Position numbers and translations under genes: made by a program. A stretch of DNA of 64,000 bases from JBICHN01 sp043101845 (GTDB lineage Bacteria; Planctomycetota; Phycisphaerae; Phycisphaerales; UBA5793), in assembly GCA_043101845.1 (NCBI GenBank), contig JBICHN010000002.1:558001-622000 (forward strand), written 5' to 3'. Of this stretch, positions 51,699 to 60,893 are shown piece after piece. Position 1 is the stretch's first letter. Every line of letters begins with the position of its first letter. Under the pieces are notes generated by a model, which was given only the letters and a program-made list of their open reading frames with translations, did not search any database and was not told where the DNA came from.

Positions 51699-52415
51699 AT
51701 GAAACGGGTTACTGGCTCATTCGGTGGGAGCCGCGTCGCGGTTGCCGCCATAGCGGGCGTGGCGGCGTTCGCCGTCGCTTCGACCGCGTCTGCGGATGTC
51801 ATCTTCTCGTTCGGGTTCACGGACCTGGACGGTGATTACAACGCCGGCACGCAGACCTTTACCGCGAACGCATCGAACTCAGGCGATCTCATCAGCTCCG
51901 GCGATGTGACGCGTCAGCTTGCTCCGATCGGATCCGCTGAGTTCAACGCCGGATTCCTCGGACTGGGAACCTCGGCTGATTACACGATGTCGATGACGCT
52001 GTCGAACATCACGGCCACCTCGGCGGATGTTCTTGCAGGCGACGCGAGCTTTACGGTCACGGACGCCGACGGTGACACGCTTCAGGGCGACATCATCGGT
52101 CAGTGGCTCGCCGGCGCGGGCGGCGCGCTGTTCTTCAACGGCGCCCTGACGAATGTTTTCTTCACGGACAATGGCGGCCAGGACGGAATGTTTGACGGTC
52201 CGTCGCTCGGCGCGTTCTCCATGGACTTTGGCTCGCTCCAGACCTTCGACGGCGCGATCGTGACTCTTTCGGTCGACCCCACCGGTGGGTTCTTCCTCGA
52301 GAGCTTTGACGACGCGTCGACGCTCGTTTCCGCCGAAGTCGTCCCGGCGCCGGCCGCGTTCGCAACGCTGGGGCTCGCCGGCTTGATGGCGGGCCGCCGC
52401 CGTCGCCGCGACTGA
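51699..52415 (+). CDS. Exported PEP-CTERM-like protein (tandem copy 1)
   Basis: The 238-residue preprotein has a signal peptide (VAVAAIAGVAAFAVASTASA), a mature domain of about 180 mostly beta residues starting DVIFSFGFTDLDGDYNAGTQ, and a C-terminal sorting tripartite: VPAPAA, a hydrophobic helix ATLGLAGLMAG and RRRRR. This resembles PEP-CTERM signals but has VPAP in place of VPEP. Such tails are processed by exosortase-like systems and the proteins go to the outer surface or extracellular matrix. It is highly similar to the protein at 52860-53561 over its whole length. GGGAGAG precedes the ATG, and a strong terminator follows. Function unknown. Confidence 0.78.
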   Translation: MKRVTGSFGGSRVAVAAIAGVAAFAVASTASADVIFSFGFTDLDGDYNAGTQTFTANASNSGDLISSGDVTRQLAPIGSAEFNAGFLGLGTSADYTMSMTLSNITATSADVLAGDASFTVTDADGDTLQGDIIGQWLAGAGGALFFNGALTNVFFTDNGGQDGMFDGPSLGAFSMDFGSLQTFDGAIVTLSVDPTGGFFLESFDDASTLVSAEVVPAPAAFATLGLAGLMAGRRRRRD

Positions 52416-52466
52416 TCGTCGATGGCTCGGCCGCACACGGTCGAGAATCGAAATCAAAGGCATCCT

Positions 52467-52503
52467 CACCGCCCTCCGGACACCCGGAGGGCGGTGTCTT
52501 TTT
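52467..52503 (+). terminator. Strong intrinsic terminator after exported-protein gene 1
   Basis: A perfect 13-bp stem (CACCGCCCTCCGG and its inverse) around an ACAC loop is followed by TCTTTTT. It lies 51 nt after the stop codon. Confidence 0.92.
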
Positions 52504-52660
52504 CCCGCGGCCGGCTCGGTTCCGGAGTCGCGGCAGGGCGAGCTTTACGCGACATCCAGGTCCGGCGCGGGTTATGGGACGACCGGTGCAAGATGCCCTA
52601 TATGCGGACCTTGCAGTAAGTTGCAAAACCAATAATCATCGTCCAGACGGTCGATTCCTC

Positions 52661-52688
52661 TTGACTGTTTCTCGCGGCCGCTTATCTT
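52661..52688 (+). promoter_or_regulatory. Candidate promoter of exported-protein gene 2
   Basis: TTGACT, a 16-bp spacer and TATCTT form a good sigma-70-like promoter about 172 bp before the ATG at 52860. A TTGCA direct repeat lies about 45 bp further upstream. Confidence 0.5.
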
Positions 52689-52859
52689 GAATAAGTCACA
52701 GCGGACGCGCGTTACGCGGCTCGAATATGGTGGGGTCGCGTGGTGCGAATTCGACTGTGCGGTCTAGGTTGAGAAGGGGCCAGATTCTCGCTGTCCATGT
52801 TTCGGGTGATGTATCGGTATCACCACGGTCCGACGACAGCGGGGAGGGAGTGGACGATC

Positions 52860-53561
52860 ATGCAGATGAGCAAGGGATTGTGGGGAGCGGTCGCGGGCTG
52901 CGCCGTAGCGTTTGCGACCGGAGCGGCGTCGGCGGACATCATCATGTCCTTCGGGTACACCGACCTCGACGGTGATTTCGACGCTGGTACTTCGACCTTC
53001 ACGGCGAACGCGGTCGCGGACGGATCGCTGCAGAGCGCCGGTGATGTGACGCGTCAGCAGTTCCCGAACGGCACCGCCGAGTTCGATACCGGCTTCATGG
53101 CGCTCGCCACCTCGGCGGACTTCACGATGTCGATGACGCTCTCGAACATCACCGCGACGGGCGCCGATGTGCTCGCCGGCGACGCGAGCTTCCTCATCAC
53201 CGATGCGGACGGAGACACCATCTCCGGCTCGATCGTCGGCGAGTGGATCGCGGGGCCCCTCGGCTTCATGTATTTCAACGGGTTCCTTTCCGATGTCGTG
53301 CTGACCGACAATGGCGCGCAGGACGGAACCTTCGACGGCACGAGTGGCGGGAGCTTCGCTCTCGACTTCTCACCGTCCGTCGAACCGTTCGACGGTTCGA
53401 TCGTCAACCTCTCCATCAATGAGAGCGGCCTGTTCTTCACCGAGAGCTTCAGCAACGCGTCGACGCTCGTGTCGGCCCAGATCGTCCCGGCGCCGGCGAC
53501 GGTCGCGCTGCTCGGCATCGGCGGCCTGATGATGATTCGGCGTCGGCGGCTGATCGGCTGA
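52860..53561 (+). CDS. Exported PEP-CTERM-like protein (tandem copy 2)
   Basis: The 233-residue preprotein is paralogous to the preceding gene, with a signal peptide (GLWGAVAGCAVAFATGAASA) and a mature start DIIMSFGYTDLDGDFDAGTS. The shared blocks include SGDVTRQ-like, TMSMTLSNITAT and ADVLAGDASF, plus an Asp-rich TDADGDT that could bind calcium. The C-terminus is VPAPATVALLGIGGLMM followed by RRRR. The ATG at 52860 is preceded by GGGAGGGAG about 9 nt away; a second ATG two codons later is possible. The copies differ mainly in the region around LSDVVLTDNGAQDG. Function unknown; a surface or matrix protein is likely from the sorting signal. Confidence 0.78.
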   Translation: MQMSKGLWGAVAGCAVAFATGAASADIIMSFGYTDLDGDFDAGTSTFTANAVADGSLQSAGDVTRQQFPNGTAEFDTGFMALATSADFTMSMTLSNITATGADVLAGDASFLITDADGDTISGSIVGEWIAGPLGFMYFNGFLSDVVLTDNGAQDGTFDGTSGGSFALDFSPSVEPFDGSIVNLSINESGLFFTESFSNASTLVSAQIVPAPATVALLGIGGLMMIRRRRLIG

Positions 53562-53591
53562 TCATTCCGCGACTCGAATGGTGAATCGTTC

Positions 53592-53626
53592 ACGGGCTCC
53601 GGGCGACCGGAGCCCGTTTATATTTT
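53592..53626 (+). terminator. Intrinsic terminator after exported-protein gene 2
   Basis: A perfect 11-bp stem (ACGGGCTCCGG and its inverse) around a GCGA loop is followed by TTATATTTT. It lies 31 nt after the stop, between this gene and the convergent kinase gene. Confidence 0.9.
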
Positions 53627-53670
53627 GCCGGGTCGGAAGACCGCGCGGTCGTGGCCATCGTGCGAAACGG

Positions 53671-56600
53671 TCAGTTCTCAGCGCGGTAGCCGATCTCCCG
53701 TGTAAACGGGATCTCGATCGTCCAGGAGACTCCGTGCGGATCGAATTCCGCGGAGGCCGCGCCATCGAGTTCGTACTGAATCGTTCGGCGAAGCAGATGG
53801 TTGCCGAAGCCCTCCCGGTCCGGGGCTCGCACCTCGGGTCCGTTCCGCTCTCGCCACTCGAGGACGAAACGCTCCTGACCGTTCGAGGTTTCGAGTCCCC
53901 ATTCAACCTCGACCACTCCTTCGGACGAAGTGAGTGAGCCATACTTCGACGCGTTCGTGCACAATTCGTGCACGACGAGGTGTAACGCGAGAGACGCCTT
54001 CGGCCGCAGCACAATGGATGGACCCCGGAGCGAGAACTGATCATCGCTCCCGACGCGGGCGAGCAATTCGGATTTCAGCACCTCATCGATCGCGACTCCT
54101 TCCCACTGCGTGCGCGTGAGGAGGCTGTGGGCGTCGGCAAGGGCTCGGATTCGATCCGAAAAGGCCACCATGAAGTCATCGATCGACGCCGAGTGGCGCA
54201 GCGTCTGCGATGCGATCGCCTGTACACCGGCGAGGGTGTTCTTCACGCGATGATTGAGCTCGCCCATGACGAGCCGCATCTGTTCTTCGTGGCGCTTGCG
54301 ATCGTCAATGTCGATGACCGAGCCGATGAAGCCGAGAAACTCGCCGTCTTCAGCGAACCGAGGTCGACCGGCGTCGATCACCCATCGATAGTTTCCGTCG
54401 ACATCTCTCAGGCGATACTCGATCTGAAACGGACGCGGGTCTGCGTTCGCATCCAGGAAGATTTGTGTCGAGCGCTCCTGATCATCCGGATGAATCACAT
54501 GGGTCCATCCGAGTTCGAGTCCTTCCTCCATCCGTTGTCCGGTGAACTGCGTCCATCCGGCGCTGAGATAGGTGCAGTCGCCCGAAGTGTTCGTAATCCA
54601 GAGCATGGCGGGCGCGGTGTCGGCCATCGCGCGGAAGCGATTTTCGGTCTCCCGCCGGAGCTCCGCCATCTTGAGATGCGCTTCGACACGGGCTAGAAGT
54701 TCGCGCGCCCCGAATGGTTTGACCATGTAGTCGTCGGCGCCCGCCTGAATCCCTTCGATCCGTGACTCTTCACCGGCCCGCGCCGACAGAAGGATAATCG
54801 GCGCTGTGCCGAGCGCGGCGTCTTCGCGCAACTCGCGCATCAGTCCGAATCCGTCCAGGCGCGGCATCATGATGTCGGAGATGATGAGGTCCGGGTGAAA
54901 CTCGCGGGCCAGCTGCAGCGCCTGGACGCCGTCCGCTGCGACCTGAACTTCGTACCGGTCACCCAGGAGCCGACGAAGATAATCGCGCATATCGGCGTTG
55001 TCGTCGGCGACGAGAACGCGCTTCGGGCTTTCCAACCCTCCTCGCGCCGGCCGGGTCGACGGAGCCTCTGACGCGAGTGGCGCGTTCGGCTCGTCGCCGG
55101 CCCCCGGAAGCCATCGCATCGCCTCCTGGATGTACGGATCGGCGCCCAGGGCCGTCGAACTGATCGAGCGCGTGGCGCCGATTCGGTCGGCCGGAAGATG
55201 CGCCCGCCCGCGCGGGATCGTGACTTCGAGTGTTGTCCCGCGGTCGAGCGTACTCGTCGCGGACACGGCGCCACCATGAAGACGCGCAAGCTCCTGTACG
55301 AGGGCGAGACCAATTCCGGTGCCCTCATGGGTGCGGCCGCCGGAGCCTTCGATCCGGTGAAAGCGCTCGAAGAGCCGCGGCAATTCTTCCTCAGGGATCC
55401 CGACGCCGGTATCACGCACGCGAAGGCGAATGAAGCGATCATCTTCGACGAGTGAAACCTCGATTTCTCCTTCAAGCGTGAACTTGAGCGCATTGGAGAG
55501 AAGGTTGAGCACGATCTTCTCCCACATATCGCGATCGACGAACACGGGCTCCGATACCGGGGGGCAGTCGACGCGAAGTTTGAGCCCTGCCCGCTCGATC
55601 GCCGAGCGAAACACGGCCGCGAGTTCTGCGGTCAGCGCGCTGAGATCGACCGGCTCGTAGCACGCCTGCACGCGACCCGCTTCGATCCGAGAGAAGTCGA
55701 GCAGTGTGTTGACGAGTTTGAGGAGGCGGCGGCCATTCCGCAACGCCAGATCGATCGACTTTCGCGCTTCATCGTCAGTCTCAGGATGCTTGAGCGCATC
55801 CTCAAGCGGGCCGAACATGAGCGTGAGTGGTGTGCGAAACTCATGGCTCACATTGCTGAAGAAGGCGGTCTTGGCCCGATCGAGTTCAGCGAGGCTCTCG
55901 GCCCGCTGTCGCTCTTCGTCATGGGCGCGAGCGTTTGCCACGGCGTTCGATGCGGCGTCGGCGATGAGATCAAAGAACTCCCGATAGGCGTCGTCGAACG
56001 GGCGACGCGGGCTCGCGCCGAGCACGATGACTCCGGCCGGCGCTTCCTGTCCGCGATGTCCGAGGGGAAGCATGATCGCCGTGTCGATTGATTCGGGCCA
56101 GGGCTCGCAATGGATCGACGCGGAATCACGCAGGCCAAGAAGGAGCACGGCGTCTTTTTCGAGCGCCGCGTCGACCGGGAACATCGGCTTCTCCGCCGCC
56201 GAGTCTCCGAGTTCGATCTCCCTCGGTTGATGAACCGAGGCCGCTTCGATCCCCGACGAGCCGGCAAGCGTGAGCTTCCGGTGTTCCGGGTCGAGCAGAT
56301 AGAAGAACGCAAAGGGAACATCGAGGCGATTATCGGCGAGCGTGTCCGTGACCCACTTCGCCGCCGTTTCCGCCGACCGCGCTTCCGCGGTGGCCGAGGC
56401 GATCTGTCGCAGAGTGCGAAGTCGCCGGGCGCTGAGGACACGCTCCGTTTCCTCGGTGCAGGCGCAGAAGAGTCCGGCGATTCCTCCTGCCGGATCCGGA
56501 ATCGGGCTGTAGGAGAAGGTGAAGTAAGTCTCCTCCGGGTAGCCATGCCGCTCCATGATGAGCAACAGTTCTTCGTTCCAGGTCGCCCGGCCGCGTTCGA

Positions 56601-56991
56601 AGACGGTGTCCGCCAGAGGGCCGATGTCACTCCAGATATCCGGCCAGATATCCCGGGCGGAACGACCGAGCGCATGCGGATGTCGCGCGCCCAGAATGGG
56701 AATGTAGGCGTCGTTATAGAAGTAGATGAGTTCTTCGGCGCCCCACCAGATGAACATGGGGTACCGTGAATTGAGCATAACGCTCACCGCGGTCTGCAGC
56801 GGTTGCGGCCAGTCGCGCGGGGGCCCCAGCGAGGTGCTCGCCCAATCGAATTCGCGAGTGCGCGCGCCCATCTCGTCGCCCCGGCTGAGGAAACGCGGCG
56901 ACTCGTCTGCGCGCGTGATGGGGTCCTTCTCCACCAGCTTCACCACTCCGACGGGCCGAGGGCGAGCGGTCCCGGCGCTCTCTGTTCCCAT
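53671..56991 (-). CDS. Hybrid sensor kinase: PAS-GAF-HisKA-HATPase-REC-PAS-HWE kinase
   Basis: The 1106-residue soluble protein contains two kinase cores. Residues 65-180 or so form a PAS domain (YPMFIWWGAEELIYFYND), and 190-350 a GAF domain. HisKA has the phospho-His near 383 (FFSNVSHEFRTPLTLMFGPL); its HATPase has the N-box LLSNALKFT, G1 DTGVGIPEEEL and G2 GTGIGLALVQELARLHGG. The receiver has Asp706 (LIISDIMMPRLDGFG) and Lys about 758 (VKPFGARELLARVEAHL). A second PAS (785-900) leads to an HWE-type kinase with His914 (MGELNHRVKNTLAGVQ) and VVHELCTNASKYGS. There are no membrane helices. A GTG start at 57000 is possible. It is downstream of ndk on the same strand; the output partner is unknown. 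Confidence 0.92.
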   Translation of the reverse strand: MGTESAGTARPRPVGVVKLVEKDPITRADESPRFLSRGDEMGARTREFDWASTSLGPPRDWPQPLQTAVSVMLNSRYPMFIWWGAEELIYFYNDAYIPILGARHPHALGRSARDIWPDIWSDIGPLADTVFERGRATWNEELLLIMERHGYPEETYFTFSYSPIPDPAGGIAGLFCACTEETERVLSARRLRTLRQIASATAEARSAETAAKWVTDTLADNRLDVPFAFFYLLDPEHRKLTLAGSSGIEAASVHQPREIELGDSAAEKPMFPVDAALEKDAVLLLGLRDSASIHCEPWPESIDTAIMLPLGHRGQEAPAGVIVLGASPRRPFDDAYREFFDLIADAASNAVANARAHDEERQRAESLAELDRAKTAFFSNVSHEFRTPLTLMFGPLEDALKHPETDDEARKSIDLALRNGRRLLKLVNTLLDFSRIEAGRVQACYEPVDLSALTAELAAVFRSAIERAGLKLRVDCPPVSEPVFVDRDMWEKIVLNLLSNALKFTLEGEIEVSLVEDDRFIRLRVRDTGVGIPEEELPRLFERFHRIEGSGGRTHEGTGIGLALVQELARLHGGAVSATSTLDRGTTLEVTIPRGRAHLPADRIGATRSISSTALGADPYIQEAMRWLPGAGDEPNAPLASEAPSTRPARGGLESPKRVLVADDNADMRDYLRRLLGDRYEVQVAADGVQALQLAREFHPDLIISDIMMPRLDGFGLMRELREDAALGTAPIILLSARAGEESRIEGIQAGADDYMVKPFGARELLARVEAHLKMAELRRETENRFRAMADTAPAMLWITNTSGDCTYLSAGWTQFTGQRMEEGLELGWTHVIHPDDQERSTQIFLDANADPRPFQIEYRLRDVDGNYRWVIDAGRPRFAEDGEFLGFIGSVIDIDDRKRHEEQMRLVMGELNHRVKNTLAGVQAIASQTLRHSASIDDFMVAFSDRIRALADAHSLLTRTQWEGVAIDEVLKSELLARVGSDDQFSLRGPSIVLRPKASLALHLVVHELCTNASKYGSLTSSEGVVEVEWGLETSNGQERFVLEWRERNGPEVRAPDREGFGNHLLRRTIQYELDGAASAEFDPHGVSWTIEIPFTREIGYRAEN

Positions 56992-57036
56992 TGTAACCAC
57001 GGGCGTTTCGGTGAGAACTCGTGAAGCGCGGCCTGG

Positions 57037-57507
57037 TTACTCGGGCTCGCCGCCGGAAAGGTCGTAGACCCATTCCTCGTTCGCGCGGCTCCAATTCAGG
57101 ATCTCTCCGGCGGGGAAGAACAGTTTCAACTCCCGTTCCGCGGCCTCCGGGCTGTCCGAGCCGTGAATGAGGTTGAAGGAGTTCGACACCCCGAAGTCGC
57201 CTCGGATCGTGCCGGGATCGGCGTTCGAGCCAAAGGTGGCGCCCATCATCTTCCGGCTGATCGCGATCGCCCCGACGCCCCGCAGCGCAAGGACGAGTAC
57301 GGGCGATGAGGTCATGAATCGGACGAGACCCTCGTAGAACGGCTTGCCCTTGTGCGATTCATAATGCTTGGCCGCGAGTTCTGAAGTGATCATCATCAAA
57401 CGGGCGCCGACGACCTGAAGGCCCTTGTCTTCGAATCGGCTGATGATTCGTCCCATGAGACCACGCTGTACGGCGTCCGGCTTGAGAATGATGAGCGTCG
57501 TTTCCAT
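57037..57507 (-). CDS. ndk: Nucleoside diphosphate kinase
   Basis: Ndk transfers the gamma phosphate of ATP to NDPs through a phosphohistidine. The 156-residue protein has the family opening TTLIILKPDAVQRGLMG, IRGDFG and the active-site NLIHGSDSPEAAERE with the catalytic His. Length is slightly above the usual 140 because of a C-terminal extension rich in acidic residues after WSRANEEWVYDL. The ATG start is fixed by the conserved N-terminus. It is divergent from top6B across 213 bp and 36 nt upstream of the kinase gene. Confidence 0.97.
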   Translation of the reverse strand: METTLIILKPDAVQRGLMGRIISRFEDKGLQVVGARLMMITSELAAKHYESHKGKPFYEGLVRFMTSSPVLVLALRGVGAIAISRKMMGATFGSNADPGTIRGDFGVSNSFNLIHGSDSPEAAERELKLFFPAGEILNWSRANEEWVYDLSGGEPE

Positions 57508-57720
57508 AGTTCGCGTCCCTGTCGTGCTGGTGTTTCGCGGAAGGTGTTTGGATTGGGCGAACGATAGGACGGCGCCGCGTCATGGCTCAGCCGGGGTGTG
57601 AGCCCGATTTCCAGACCCGCCGGTCGACGACACGCACGCGCCTATGATGCCCGAAAGCCGGTGCGGCACGCAGGAATTCACGGGTCAGACCGCCCGGCAT
57701 CGCCAGGGAAGGCGAGTCCC

Positions 57721-59619
57721 ATGACGACCTTGTTCGCCGCCTCCACGGCGGCCAGCCAGACCATCGAAGACATGCCCAAATCATCGAAGACGAAGACTTC
57801 GACCCGGAAGTCGGGAGTCGCATCGTCGCCGGCGCAACGCGGCGGCGGTCGGTCCTCGACCCGATCCCGGGTCACCGCCGAAACGATGGCGGCGAAACAG
57901 CGCGAGATCTCGGTCTCCGAGTTCTTCGCCAAGAACCGCCACCTGCTCGGATTCGACAATCCGCGCAAGGCGATGCTGACCACCGTGAAGGAGGCGGTCG
58001 ACAATTCGCTCGACGCCTGTGAAGAGGCGGACATTCTGCCCGACCTCCATGTGGAGATCGACCAGACGGACGAGAATCGGTACCGCGTCACGATTCGCGA
58101 CAACGGGCCGGGAATCGTCCGGAAGCAGATCGACAATATCTTCGGCAAGCTGCTCTACGGCTCGAAGTTTCACCGTCTCAAGATGTCGCGGGGACAGCAG
58201 GGCATCGGAATCTCAGCCGCCGGGATGTACGGTCTCATGACGACCGGCAAGCCGGTCCTCATCATCTCGAAAACGAGCAAGCGCAAACCGGCCCACGAAG
58301 TTCTTCTGAAGATGGACACGCAGAAGAACAAGGCCGAGGTGATCGAGGACTCCGAGCATCCGGAGGATGATTCGCTCTTTCCATACGGACACGGCACGCA
58401 GGTCACGATCGAACTCGAAGGTCGATACCTTAAGGGTCGGCAGTCCATCGACGAGTATCTCGAGCAGACCGCGATCGCCAACCCCCACGCGCGGATTTCG
58501 TACAAGGCGCCGACGGGCGAGCGGATTGAGTACGAACGGACGGTTGATGAATTGCCGCCCGAAACGGAAGAGATCAAACCGCATCCCAAGGGGATCGAAC
58601 TCGGCACGCTCATTCAGATGCTCGAGCGCACCGGGACGACACAGCTCGGCGCATTCTTCAAGAAGGATTTCTGCCGCGTGGGTCCGTCCGTGGCGAAGAC
58701 GATCTGCAAGAAGGCTGGGTTGACCGATCGCACCTGGATCAAGCAGGTCGGGCACTCGGACGCGGAGAAGCTCTACAAGGCGATTCAGGAAGTGAAGATC
58801 ATGGCGCCGCCGACGAACTGTCTGGCGCCGATCGGCACGAAGACACTCCTCGCCGGCCTGCTCAAAGAGGTGAAGGCGGAGTTCTATTCCGCGAGCACCC
58901 GGCCGCCCGCCGTGTACCGCGGCCGACCCTTCATCATCGAGGCCGCGATCGCCTACGGCGGTGACCTCGCGGGTGATGAACCGGCCCGGGTCATCCGATT
59001 CGCCAATCGCGTGCCGCTGCTCTACCAGCAGTCCGGATGCTCCTCGTTCAAGGCGGTCGTGGAGACGAACTGGCGCAACTACGGCATGTCGCAGCCGCGC
59101 AATTCGCTTCCCGTGGGCCCGCTCGTCATCATGATTCACATGGCGTCGGTCTGGGTCCCGTTCACGAGCGAATCCAAGGAGGCGATCGCCGACTACGACG
59201 AGATTCGGAAAGAGATGCGGCTGGCGCTTCAGGAGTGTGGCCGCAAACTGCAGACCTATGTTCGCCGTCGACAACGCATGAAGCGCGAAGGCGAGCGTCG
59301 CGATGTCTTCCTCAAATACATTGGGGAGATCAGTAAGGCATACGGCGCGATTACGGGTCGCGAGCCCAAACCGGTCTACGACGCGCTCATGCGGCAAGCG
59401 GAACGCAAGACCGCTGAGGCCGATCAGGTCCTCGACGACGAAGGTCGAGTGGTTGACGACGGCGGTCGCCTGGCGACCGACGACGCCGTCGTCATTCGCG
59501 AGGAACTGCAGCGGGCGGCGGTCGGCGCTGACACGGACGGCGGCGAATTGTTCGGCGCGGAGTCGTCCAGCCGAAACGGCTCACGCACGAAGAAGAAGCG
59601 ACGGAAACGACGCCGGTAA
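57721..59619 (+). CDS. top6B: DNA topoisomerase VI subunit B
   Basis: Topo VI is a type IIB topoisomerase, mainly archaeal and plant, sporadic in bacteria; subunit B is the GHKL ATPase. The 632-residue protein has the N-box region LTTVKEAVDNSLDACEEA, G1 RDNGPGI, IFGKLLYGSKFHRLKMSRGQQGIGI (G2 region and ATP lid), followed by the H2TH and transducer domains (AIAYGGD, IRFANRVPLLYQ, VPFTSESKEAI). The C-terminus is a Ser/Lys/Arg-rich tail. I start at the ATG at 57721, preceded by AAGGCGAG; upstream open sequence to 57598 looks non-coding and another ATG lies at 57772. top6A follows 50 nt later, so the two form an operon. Confidence 0.95.
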   Translation: MTTLFAASTAASQTIEDMPKSSKTKTSTRKSGVASSPAQRGGGRSSTRSRVTAETMAAKQREISVSEFFAKNRHLLGFDNPRKAMLTTVKEAVDNSLDACEEADILPDLHVEIDQTDENRYRVTIRDNGPGIVRKQIDNIFGKLLYGSKFHRLKMSRGQQGIGISAAGMYGLMTTGKPVLIISKTSKRKPAHEVLLKMDTQKNKAEVIEDSEHPEDDSLFPYGHGTQVTIELEGRYLKGRQSIDEYLEQTAIANPHARISYKAPTGERIEYERTVDELPPETEEIKPHPKGIELGTLIQMLERTGTTQLGAFFKKDFCRVGPSVAKTICKKAGLTDRTWIKQVGHSDAEKLYKAIQEVKIMAPPTNCLAPIGTKTLLAGLLKEVKAEFYSASTRPPAVYRGRPFIIEAAIAYGGDLAGDEPARVIRFANRVPLLYQQSGCSSFKAVVETNWRNYGMSQPRNSLPVGPLVIMIHMASVWVPFTSESKEAIADYDEIRKEMRLALQECGRKLQTYVRRRQRMKREGERRDVFLKYIGEISKAYGAITGREPKPVYDALMRQAERKTAEADQVLDDEGRVVDDGGRLATDDAVVIREELQRAAVGADTDGGELFGAESSSRNGSRTKKKRRKRRR

Positions 59620-59669
59620 CTCACCCCGCCGCGCGCCGCGCGATTTCTGGGGACGGGAAGAGATCGAAG

Positions 59670-60893
59670 ATGGCCAAGAAGAAGAAGAAAAAAGCGACCA
59701 CAAGGAAGAAAGCGGGCGCGCGAAACTCGACTGCTTCGTCCACTTCGAGCGGAGCGAAGAAGAAGCGGACTCGGAAGCCTTCGGTCGCCTCATCGTCGAA
59801 GAAGCGGGACGGGCGCACGGTCGGTCGCATCGTCGAGATGGCGGGGAGCCTCGAGAAGTCAGCGCTCGCGGGCCGCGATCCGTTCGTGGATATTCCGACG
59901 CGGTCGCTCTCCAATACGAAATTCAACAAGAGCCGTCGCATCCTCGAGATGGGCGGCAACAAGCAGCGTCGGAACCTCTTCAACCTGAACCAGGCGAAGA
60001 AGTTCATGCAGACGATGCTCATGTCGTCCGCCTGTAAGGACCTCATCGAAGCGGACAAGACGCTATCCCTGCGTGGAATGTACTACAAGACGCTGCACAC
60101 GATCGCGGGCACGAAGGAGAAGACCTTCGCCGGTCAGGACGAATCCGACCCGATTCTCGAGGATCTCGAGGTGTCGCTCGGCGCCCTGCGTGAGGAACTG
60201 CATGTCTTCGCGAAGAAGGCCGGGACGATGGTGGGGAACATCACAATCATCGACTCCGGCGACGAGATCGACTGCCGGCGCATGGGATCAGGCGGATATG
60301 CGATTCCATCGATCGTCGAACCCGATGTCGTTCAGTTCAAGAACTGCGAGGCCGAGTTTGTGCTCCATGTCGAAAAGAACACGGTGTGGAGCCGATTCAA
60401 TGAAGACAAGTTCTGGAAGCAGCACAACTGCATCCTGACCGAGGGTGGCGGGCAACCGCCGCGCGGCGTGCGACGACTACTTCGTCGCTTGCACGACGAA
60501 CTCGGGCTGCCGATCTACTGCCTGCTCGATTGCGACCCCTGGGGGCACTACATCTATTCCGTCATCAAGCAGGGATCGATCTCGCTCGCGTTTGAGAGCG
60601 AGCGCATGGCGGTCCCGGACGCGAAATTCCTCGGAATTCGGGCGCTGGACTACGACCGGTACGAACTCACGGACGATGTGCAGATTGCGCTGAATGACCG
60701 GGACATCGCGCGGGCGAAGCAGATCGCCGAGTACCCGTGGTTCAAGAACAAGCGGGACTGGCAGCGGGAGATCAAGCGGCTACTTTCGAATGGTTTCAAG
60801 ATGGAAGTCGAGTCGCTCATCACCAAGGACATTTCCTATGTGACCGAGGTCTATGTGCCTGACCGGCTTGCGGAGCGTGACTGGCTTGATTGA
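59670..60893 (+). CDS. top6A: DNA topoisomerase VI subunit A (Spo11-like)
   Basis: Subunit A makes the double-strand break through a tyrosine. The 407-residue protein has a 50-residue Lys/Arg/Ser tail at the N-terminus, the winged-helix active site LSLRGMYYKTLH with Tyr138/Tyr139, and a Toprim domain with Glu in EFVLHVEKNTVW and the acidic pair in LLDCDPWGHYIYSVIKQGS. C-terminal motifs such as IRALDYDRYEL complete the family pattern. GGGAAGAG precedes the ATG by 7 nt. Paired with top6B it should give an active enzyme. Gyrase genes are not in the window. Confidence 0.95.
   Translation: MAKKKKKKATTRKKAGARNSTASSTSSGAKKKRTRKPSVASSSKKRDGRTVGRIVEMAGSLEKSALAGRDPFVDIPTRSLSNTKFNKSRRILEMGGNKQRRNLFNLNQAKKFMQTMLMSSACKDLIEADKTLSLRGMYYKTLHTIAGTKEKTFAGQDESDPILEDLEVSLGALREELHVFAKKAGTMVGNITIIDSGDEIDCRRMGSGGYAIPSIVEPDVVQFKNCEAEFVLHVEKNTVWSRFNEDKFWKQHNCILTEGGGQPPRGVRRLLRRLHDELGLPIYCLLDCDPWGHYIYSVIKQGSISLAFESERMAVPDAKFLGIRALDYDRYELTDDVQIALNDRDIARAKQIAEYPWFKNKRDWQREIKRLLSNGFKMEVESLITKDISYVTEVYVPDRLAERDWLD

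Larger units (their letters stand above)
52416..52859 (+). other. Intergenic region between tandem exported-protein genes
   Basis: This 444-bp gap contains the terminator of copy 1 and the candidate promoter of copy 2, leaving about 165 nt of leader before copy 2. I see no gene in it. The ATG-initiated frame from 52797 only adds a non-conserved extension to copy 2. Confidence 0.45.

Noticed and set aside
53639..53650. GACCGCGCGGTC palindrome after the kinase gene as a terminator
   Set aside because: Short, no loop and no T run on either strand.
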